Assembly: GCA_006227875.1 (NCBI GenBank)
Contig: SBFI01000040.1
Span: 1-6,483, forward strand
Origin: Acidobacteriota bacterium
GTDB lineage: Bacteria > Acidobacteriota > Thermoanaerobaculia > Multivoradales > JAHEKO01
Length of the DNA: 6,483 nt
Direction: 5' to 3'
Position 1 is the stretch's first letter. Each line of letters starts with the position of its first letter. The notes beneath the pieces were generated by a model, which was not told the origin of the DNA, did not search any database, and saw nothing but the letters and a program-made list of their open reading frames with translations. The translations under genes were made by a program, and so were the position numbers. Positions 1-6,483 of this stretch are shown here, one piece after another.

Positions 1-14
1 TACGAAACGGTTGT

Positions 15-209
15 CTAGGAGATGTATCCCAGGCCCCGCAGGCGCTTCTTGATCTCCTCTTCCGAATCGGCGCCTTCCAATTTGGCCAGCTCCTTCTCGA
101 GAGCGTGGGTAATGAACTCCTCGGGAGAGGAGTAGCCGGCGATATCCGAATACCGCTTTACCTTGGCCACCAGGTCACTGTCGAGTTTTACTTTTGTCGA
201 ACCAAACAT
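15..209 (-). CDS. Small ribbon-helix-helix-like protein with LRGLGYIS tail
   Basis: Encodes 64 residues starting MFGSTKVKLD. An in-frame ATG lies 30 codons upstream, but position 209 is preferred: a strong Shine-Dalgarno GGAGGAG sits seven bases before it, and the extra 30 residues look like intergenic translation (rich in Arg, Ser and Asp). The layout fits a ribbon-helix-helix fold: a short strand (TKVKLD, about 5-10), helix A (about 11-24), a GYSS turn (about 25-28) and helix B (about 29-44). Such folds usually act as dimeric DNA-binding repressors or antitoxins. An acidic stretch (about 47-52) then leads into a basic C-terminal tail ending RLRGLGYIS. From memory, similar LRxLGY endings occur at the C-termini of alkaline-phosphatase-superfamily proteins; this was not checked. 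It is the third gene of the minus-strand group, 43 bases after the lipoprotein gene. No toxin partner is visible, though more genes could follow beyond the window edge. The gene is convincing; its function is inferred. Confidence 0.8.
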   Translation of the reverse strand: MFGSTKVKLDSDLVAKVKRYSDIAGYSSPEEFITHALEKELAKLEGADSEEEIKKRLRGLGYIS

Positions 210-216
210 CTCCTTA

Positions 217-223
217 CTCCTCC
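217..223 (-). promoter_or_regulatory. Strong ribosome binding site for the 64-residue gene
   Basis: On the minus strand the bases before the ATG at 209 read GGAGGAGTAAGGAG. The GGAGGAG core lies seven bases from the start codon, and a second purine run abuts it. This settles the start at 209 rather than the upstream ATG at 299. It is also the strongest initiation site in the window, so the small protein may be translated well in its own right. Confidence 0.75.
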
Positions 224-252
224 ATCGATTATCACGACCGGTGTCGAGTAAC

Positions 253-2264
253 CTATCCAGCCGGCTCCGCTTCGTCGAGCGGAAACTTGTCGATGCCAAA
301 CTCGGCCAGCACCGCTGCGCCCAGATTCTTCAGACTGGTTGCCTCCTTGGCCAGCGGTCTGTTGACCACCAGGATCCCCGGCACGGTCTCGTGATCCATA
401 CAGTGGTCGCCACTCCACCAGTCGGTATTGTCTTCTATGACTTCGGGCGGAAACTCGCCCATCGCCGACCCACCCGAGGCCCTGGTCCCCTTGGCATAGC
501 CCACCACCAGGTCGGGACCGATATCCAGATAGCCACGACTCTGGTAGACCTCTTCACGTTTGTACATCTTGGTGATCGCCGGCTCGCCGGTGACGGGATC
601 GATGACGGCCAGCAGTTTTTCGGCCAGCTCGTCCATCAGCGCCTCCCGCTCCGCCGGCGGCACGATGCCGTTCTTCTCACGTCCCTTCAGGTTGATGTAG
701 AGGCCGTTGAGCCCCAGAGCGTAGGCGCTGCTCTTGGACCAGTCGACATTGAGAAACAGCCCCGGGTCGTCCCTCCGGTTGGGGTCCTTGAAAGTGATGT
801 AGCCGTTCTGTTTGAGCCAGGTGTTGAGGTTGAACGTGCGCCGCCAACTGGTAAAACCGTGATCGGACATCACGATCAGGGTGGTGTCGTCCCCCATGTT
901 CTCCAAGGCGTAGCCGACGATACCGTCGAACTGCACGTAGATGTCTTCGATCGCACTGGCGAAGGGTCCGTCGATCTCCGCATCGTAAGCCGGGTGCTCG
1001 GGATCCATTGTCCGCCACAGCATGTGAGAGATCTGATCGAGATTGCCAAAGTAGTAGAAGAGCAGACCGTCTTCGAATTGATCGAGCACATACTCGAATT
1101 GGACCATCATCTGCTCACCCGCCAGGCGTGCCTGATCGAGAAACTCGGCATAGTCGAAGATGCCACCGCTCAGAGCCTTGGTGTCCTCCGGCATCTCCTG
1201 GGTGTAGTACCGGCTCGTCGCCTCGGCCAGCTCCGCGGCATACGACTCGGGTGTCGAGATGGGCATGGCCGGGTTCTTGGGGTCCAGGTTCAACGGGCTG
1301 GCATAGAGCTCGAGCTCGGGATGGGCCTGCTTGAGGTAGAACCGCACTATGGCAGGGAGGGTCTGCGTTGGGGCCATCTCGAACTCGACCGTCAGCCAAT
1401 CACTCCACTCACCAACGGCCAGAATCCTCTCCTGGTCGCCCAACACCAGCTTGACCAGGTCTTCTTCGGGGTCGATATAGACCTCGAACGGAGCCTCCAG
1501 CTCCTCCTCCTCGATCCGAAAGGGATTGTCGGGACCAATCAGAGTGCCTTCGACCATGTTGTCGTAGGGGTAGACCTCGTAGACATGACCGCCGCTGATG
1601 TCCTCCCCCTCGAAAGCAAAGAGCTCGGAGGTGTAGAAAGAGAAGGTTCCCGAAGTACCCACCAGATCGGGTGTTCCCATCCCGCTCAGCTCGCGGGTTG
1701 CTTTTCCCGAGGGTGGAAAATTGGCCGGCATGCGGATAATGGTGGTCTCCACCCCGGCCTCTTCCAACACCTCCCAGAAGGGCTGCCCGCGCCGCAACAG
1801 CTCCACCTCGCCCCCGGCAAGGGGAATCTTCCAGTCACCAAACTGCCAGTGCTTGTCGGCGTCCTCCGTGTGGCTGGTCGACAGGTAGGGCATCATCGAT
1901 TCCGGACGGCGGTGGACAAAATCGTAGATACCGTGCCCCCCCGAGTCCATACCGGTGATGAAATTGGACCAGGCCACCGGACTCTGTGGCGGCACTGCGG
2001 TCTCGAGCGAGGAGAAGCCGCCCATCTCGGCCAGACGGCTGAGATTTGGCAAACGGCCCTCGGCCATCAGACGGGTGGTGACCTCGTAGTCCATGCCGTC
2101 GAAGCCCAGAAGGATGACGCGTTTGCCACCGGCCGTTTTCGAATCGCTATTCCCACAGGCCAGGGAGCCCGTCAGGAGGGACAACACCACCAGCCCGAGA
2201 ACGGCCGACAAAGCGCCGCGCCGCCATTCGGAGGTGGACTGGATGAGAGATTTCACTTTGTTCA

Positions 2265-2265
<1 letters not shown>
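253..2265 (-). CDS. Alkaline phosphatase superfamily (NPP-type) phosphodiesterase, probable lipoprotein
   Basis: 670 residues. A basic N-terminus and hydrophobic segment (about 17-36) end at Cys37 (GSLAC), a lipoprotein-like signal with an unusual Ser at -3, so secretion with lipid anchoring is likely but the lipobox is not canonical. The catalytic domain begins at VILLGFDGMD. Aligning by eye to NPP enzymes gives metal ligands D56, D410, H414, D468, H469 and H621 and nucleophile S95 (PPQSPVAWS). NPP enzymes normally use Thr here. The SPVAW sequence lacks the sulfatase C/S-x-P-x-R signature, so a formylglycine sulfatase is unlikely. The region between S95 and D410 is a large insertion with the block LDPKNPAMPIS (M334) that is also found in the upstream paralogue. 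The family hydrolyses phosphate mono- or diesters; the substrate here is unknown. The ATG overlaps the upstream stop (TGATG) and has AAGGAAG before it, so translational coupling is likely. It could also be a transferase acting on lipid or glycan phosphoesters. Confidence 0.9.
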
Positions 2266-4406
<2,141 letters not shown>

Positions 4407-4493
4407 ACGGCTATCGATCACCAACGGCCCAATTGACTCCAATTCATCTCGAGAAAACGCATCCTGACACGGGATGCTCTGTAGCGGGCTGGT

Positions 4494-4499
4494 ATTATA
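4494..4499 (-). promoter_or_regulatory. TATAAT-like -10 element for the phosphodiesterase operon
   Basis: A perfect TATAAT on the minus strand stands out in otherwise GC-rich sequence, 88 bases upstream of the ATG at 4406. Transcription would start a few bases downstream and leave a leader of roughly 80 bases. No convincing -35 hexamer is found at the usual 16-18 base spacing; TTGGCG at 4523-4528 is too far away. That absence could mean an activator-dependent promoter or a chance match. A GC-rich dyad lies immediately upstream, where a regulator would bind. Confidence 0.4.
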
Positions 4500-4506
4500 T
4501 ACACCG

Positions 4507-4538
4507 GCTCGCCGCGCCGACCCGCCAAATCGGCGAGC
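4507..4538. repeat. 8-base inverted repeat upstream of the -10 element, operator candidate
   Basis: GCTCGCCG (4507-4514) and CGGCGAGC (4531-4538) are perfect reverse complements separated by 16 bases. An alternative pairing, CGCCGA (4515-4520) with TCGGCG (4530-4535), uses much of the same right arm. The dyad covers the -35 zone of the predicted minus-strand promoter. It lies upstream of the expected transcript start, so a protein-binding site is a better reading than an RNA hairpin. Confidence 0.45.
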
Positions 4539-4603
4539 GGGCATAATTTCAATACACTCTGGACTGCCCTCCCGCCGGTAGATGCTCAGCGTTATTTGGC
4601 GGG
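4521..4603. repeat. 10-base inverted pair CCCGCCAAAT / ATTTGGCGGG in the divergent promoter region
   Basis: CCCGCCAAAT (4521-4530) recurs as its exact reverse complement ATTTGGCGGG (4594-4603), with 63 bases between the copies. Each copy faces one of the two divergent gene groups: the first lies just upstream of the minus-strand -10 element, the second 51 bases before the sulfotransferase start. The spacing and symmetry fit two copies of one regulator site that controls both directions. Chance similarity in GC-rich sequence is possible but less likely at ten exact bases that include AAAT. Confidence 0.45.
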
Positions 4604-4608
4604 CGGGC
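4566..4608. repeat. 11-base imperfect inverted repeat upstream of the sulfotransferase gene
   Basis: GCCCTCCCGCC (4566-4576) pairs with GGCGGGCGGGC (4598-4608) at 10 of 11 positions around a 21-base loop. It ends 46 bases before the sulfotransferase ATG, so it could be a leader hairpin if transcription starts upstream, or part of an operator. The right arm overlaps the ATTTGGCGGG site. No T-run follows, so it does not look like an intrinsic terminator. No plus-strand promoter could be assigned. Confidence 0.35.
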
Positions 4609-4642
4609 GAATCTTAGCCGAAATCGAGGCAATGAGGAATCC

Positions 4643-4647
4643 GAGGT
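4643..4647 (+). promoter_or_regulatory. Ribosome binding site of the sulfotransferase gene
   Basis: GAGGT lies seven bases before the ATG at 4655, an ideal spacing. It supports that start codon. Confidence 0.6.
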
Positions 4648-4654
4648 CACCGGT

Positions 4655-5290
4655 ATGCCATCCCGACTGCACAAGATCTATCGTCGTCTGAGATACGGTC
4701 AACCCATCATCGTCGTCTCCGGTCTGCCCCGCTCGGGCACGTCGATGGCCATGAAGATGCTGGAGGCAGGGGGAGTGCCTCTGCTCATCGACGGTGTCCG
4801 CACGGCGGACGAGGACAATCCCAAGGGCTATTTCGAGTTCGAGCGGGTCAAGGACCTGGCCGGCGAACAGGAATGGTCCTGGCTAGACGACCTTCGCGGC
4901 AAAGGGGTCAAGATCATCTCCTACCTGCTAAAAGAGCTGCCGCGGAATCACAACTACAAAGTCCTCTTGATGCGTCGAGATCTCGAGGAGATCCTGGCGT
5001 CACAGAGCAAGATGCTGGAGCGACGGGGTGAGAGCTCGGCCACCGACGACGAGCGAATGGTGGAGCTGTTCGAGTCCGACCTGTGGAAGACCAACTACCT
5101 GCTCAAACACAACCCCCAGTTCGAGGCGCTGGAGATCCACTACCGCGACGTGCTCACCAACCCGCTCGAGCAGGCCCAGCGAATCAAAGACTTTCTGGGG
5201 ATCGAAATGCCCGTCGAGCAGATGGCGCAGGTTGTGGATCCCGATCTCTACCGCAATCGAGCCGAAGCTCTCGCTTCCCGAGAGTCATAA
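4655..5290 (+). CDS. Sulfotransferase family protein (PAPS-dependent)
   Basis: 211 residues, predicted soluble and cytoplasmic, with no signal peptide. After a basic N-terminus, strand PIIVVSGLPRSGTSM (17-31) forms the 5'-phosphosulfate-binding loop; key residues are R26, S27, G28 and T29. The DNPKGYFE block (54-61) is common in bacterial sulfotransferases. VLLMRRDLEEILASQ (103-117) matches the 3'-phosphate-binding region, with R107/R108 and S116 as candidate ligands. IHYRDVLTNP (161-170) and the C-terminal VDPDLYRNR (194-202) also fit the family. The expected reaction moves sulfate from PAPS to a hydroxyl or amine, leaving PAP; the acceptor cannot be read from sequence. At 211 residues it is shorter than many family members (about 250-300), but the main motifs are present and it ends naturally. 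It is divergent from the phosphodiesterase genes and lies 35 bases before a methyltransferase gene, probably as an operon. A P-loop kinase is a weaker alternative. Confidence 0.85.
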   Translation: MPSRLHKIYRRLRYGQPIIVVSGLPRSGTSMAMKMLEAGGVPLLIDGVRTADEDNPKGYFEFERVKDLAGEQEWSWLDDLRGKGVKIISYLLKELPRNHNYKVLLMRRDLEEILASQSKMLERRGESSATDDERMVELFESDLWKTNYLLKHNPQFEALEIHYRDVLTNPLEQAQRIKDFLGIEMPVEQMAQVVDPDLYRNRAEALASRES

Positions 5291-5325
5291 GACCTAAAGA
5301 GCTCCTGACCAGGGACTGGGCGAGA

Positions 5326-6321
5326 ATGAACAAGGGCTTATCGGACCCCGTCGACGAGATCGCCTCGGGCTACAAAGCGAGCCAGATCCTGCTCACCGCC
5401 AACCGGCTGGGTCTCTTTACCGCTCTGGGAAAGGGCCCTCTGTCGGCGGCCGCGCTGGCGGCCGAGATGGGCACCGACCCGAGGGCAACCCGCATCCTCT
5501 GTGACGCCCTGGCCTCGCTGGAGCTGCTGGACAAGACCAATGGTGTCTACAGCAATAGCGAATTGGCCGCTGAATTCCTCCTCCCCGACTCTCCCAAGTC
5601 GAGAAGCGCCATGCTGTTGCATGCGGCCAAGCTGTACGAACGCTGGTCGAAGCTCTACGACGTCGTCCGCACCGGGCAGCCGGTACCCGAAGAGGAGATC
5701 GACAGCCGTCTGCGCGGAGATGGTCGCGATTTTGCCCGCGCCATGGCCGACGTCGGCCGGTTGGCCGCCGAATCGGCCTGCGAGGTGCTCGACCTCACCG
5801 GTGTGCGACGGCTTTTGGATGTGGGCGGCGGCCCGGGTGTCTACGCCCTGGCCTTTGCCGGCGCCAACCCCGAGCTCCAGGCCGTCATCCTCGATTCACC
5901 GGAGACACTCGAGGTCGCCGCGGCCAACATAGCCCGACAGAATCTCCGGGATCGGGTCTCGGTACGGACCGGTGACGCCTTTGTCGACGACCTGGGCGGC
6001 CCGTACGACTTCATCTTTATCTCCAACCTCCTCCACATCTACTCGAAGGAGGCGAATCGAAAACTCCTAGTCAGATGCGCCGAGGCTCTCGAGCCCGGTG
6101 GTCGCCTGGCGGTCAAGGACTTCCTCCTCGACCCCGACCGTCTCACCCCCGCCGGCGGCGCCGTCTTCGCCGTCAACATGCTGGTGAGCACCGAGGGCGG
6201 TGACTCCTACACCGCCAAAGAGGTCCAGCAGTGGTTGGAAGACGCCGGCCTGGTCTTCGAGAGCCTGGAAAACGTGGCCACCCACTCCCGAATCCTGGTC
6301 GCAAGAAAACCGCAGGCGTAG
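5326..6321 (+). CDS. SAM-dependent O-methyltransferase, winged-helix dimerising type
   Basis: 331 residues from ATG 5326. The reading frame stays open upstream to 5083, but that part lies inside the sulfotransferase gene in another frame and does not resemble a methyltransferase. Residues about 10-90 form an N-terminal dimerisation/winged-helix domain (ASQILLTANRLGLF through VYSNSELAAEFLL). The C-terminal Rossmann domain has motif I LLDVGGGPG (163-171), acidic D190 for the SAM ribose, GDAF (216-219), and LLHIYS (235-240), in which H237 aligns with the catalytic base of plant-type O-methyltransferases. PGGRLAVKDFLL (257-268) follows, with D265 where plant enzymes usually have Glu. This is the family of acetylserotonin/hydroxyneurosporene-type enzymes, which methylate small-molecule hydroxyls; the substrate here is unknown. 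The Shine-Dalgarno is weak (GGGACTGGGCGAG), so translation may depend on ribosomes arriving from the sulfotransferase gene. A C- or N-methyltransferase role is possible. Confidence 0.88.
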   Translation: MNKGLSDPVDEIASGYKASQILLTANRLGLFTALGKGPLSAAALAAEMGTDPRATRILCDALASLELLDKTNGVYSNSELAAEFLLPDSPKSRSAMLLHAAKLYERWSKLYDVVRTGQPVPEEEIDSRLRGDGRDFARAMADVGRLAAESACEVLDLTGVRRLLDVGGGPGVYALAFAGANPELQAVILDSPETLEVAAANIARQNLRDRVSVRTGDAFVDDLGGPYDFIFISNLLHIYSKEANRKLLVRCAEALEPGGRLAVKDFLLDPDRLTPAGGAVFAVNMLVSTEGGDSYTAKEVQQWLEDAGLVFESLENVATHSRILVARKPQA

Positions 6322-6483
6322 ATCCCGACCTACGAAGCGGCCGGTCTCCGTGCCGGCCAATCCTTCTGAGACGTCTTCCCCGTCGAGGCTCCCGATGCTC
6401 GCTCCGGGTGCGCGCGGGCGATCCACCAGGGCGGTCGGCTCAGGCTCCCGGCGGCGCCCGCAGAGCCGCTTCGCTTCCGGCCC
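6322..6483. other. Non-coding end of the window
   Basis: The 162 bases after the methyltransferase stop hold no open frame with protein-like composition or a ribosome binding site. Only the small GGCCGG/CCGGCC dyad is visible. A gene may begin beyond the edge. Confidence 0.5.
6339..6358 (+). terminator. Short GC hairpin after the methyltransferase gene, weak terminator candidate
   Basis: GGCCGG (6339-6344) and CCGGCC (6353-6358) can pair around an eight-base loop, 17 bases after the stop codon. No T-run follows, only AATCCTTCT, so it is a poor intrinsic terminator. It could instead protect the 3' end of the transcript or be chance in GC-rich sequence. Confidence 0.25.

Noticed and set aside
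15..299. The small gene as half of a toxin-antitoxin pair
   Set aside because: No toxin-sized frame adjoins it within the window; the upstream neighbour is a 670-residue enzyme and the downstream side is cut off at position 1.
4433..4500. Plus-strand promoter from TTGACT (4433) or CTGACA (4464) with TATTAT (4493)
   Set aside because: Spacings are far from 17 bases (23 bases for CTGACA to TATTAT), and the -10 match is better explained as the reverse of the minus-strand TATAAT.
4407..4544. N-terminal extension of the membrane phosphodiesterase to the ATG at 4544
   Set aside because: No Shine-Dalgarno precedes it, it would place 46 unrelated residues before a good signal sequence, and a TATAAT-like promoter element falls within it.

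Overview
This is a GC-rich, densely coding bacterial window with two divergently transcribed gene groups around one intergenic region (4407-4654). Neither group contains a housekeeping marker, so the taxon cannot be fixed. The GC-rich codon use and the lipoprotein and signal/membrane-anchored phosphodiesterase-like proteins fit an environmental lineage such as Acidobacteriota (Thermoanaerobaculia-like) or Myxococcota. That is a low-confidence guess made from memory.

Minus-strand group, in transcription order: (1) a 713-residue alkaline-phosphatase-superfamily enzyme with two N-terminal hydrophobic segments and a very basic linker (4406 to 2265); (2) a 670-residue paralogue with a lipoprotein-like signal peptide (2265 to 253), joined to the first by a TGATG stop/start overlap; (3) a 64-residue ribbon-helix-helix-like protein (209 to 15), 43 bases further on and preceded by a very strong Shine-Dalgarno sequence. 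Both large proteins keep all seven positions expected of the nucleotide pyrophosphatase/phosphodiesterase (NPP) branch: six metal ligands and a Ser nucleophile. Neither has the C/S-x-P-x-R sulfatase signature. Topology rules place the first catalytic domain in the cytoplasm and the second outside it.

Plus-strand group: a short PAPS-dependent sulfotransferase-like protein (4655-5290), then, 35 bases later, a class I SAM-dependent O-methyltransferase of the dimerising winged-helix type (5326-6321). The last 162 bases (6322-6483) hold no gene that I can support, only a small GC-rich hairpin.

The divergent intergenic region carries a TATAAT-like -10 element for the minus-strand group and several overlapping GC-rich inverted repeats, including a 10-base CCCGCCAAAT/ATTTGGCGGG pair. 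This suggests shared regulation of the two groups. A working hypothesis is a small modification locus: the sulfotransferase and methyltransferase decorate a molecule, and the paired membrane phosphodiesterases process a phosphoester or related ester on both sides of the membrane. The substrate is unknown. The small DNA-binding-like protein is a candidate local regulator or partner.
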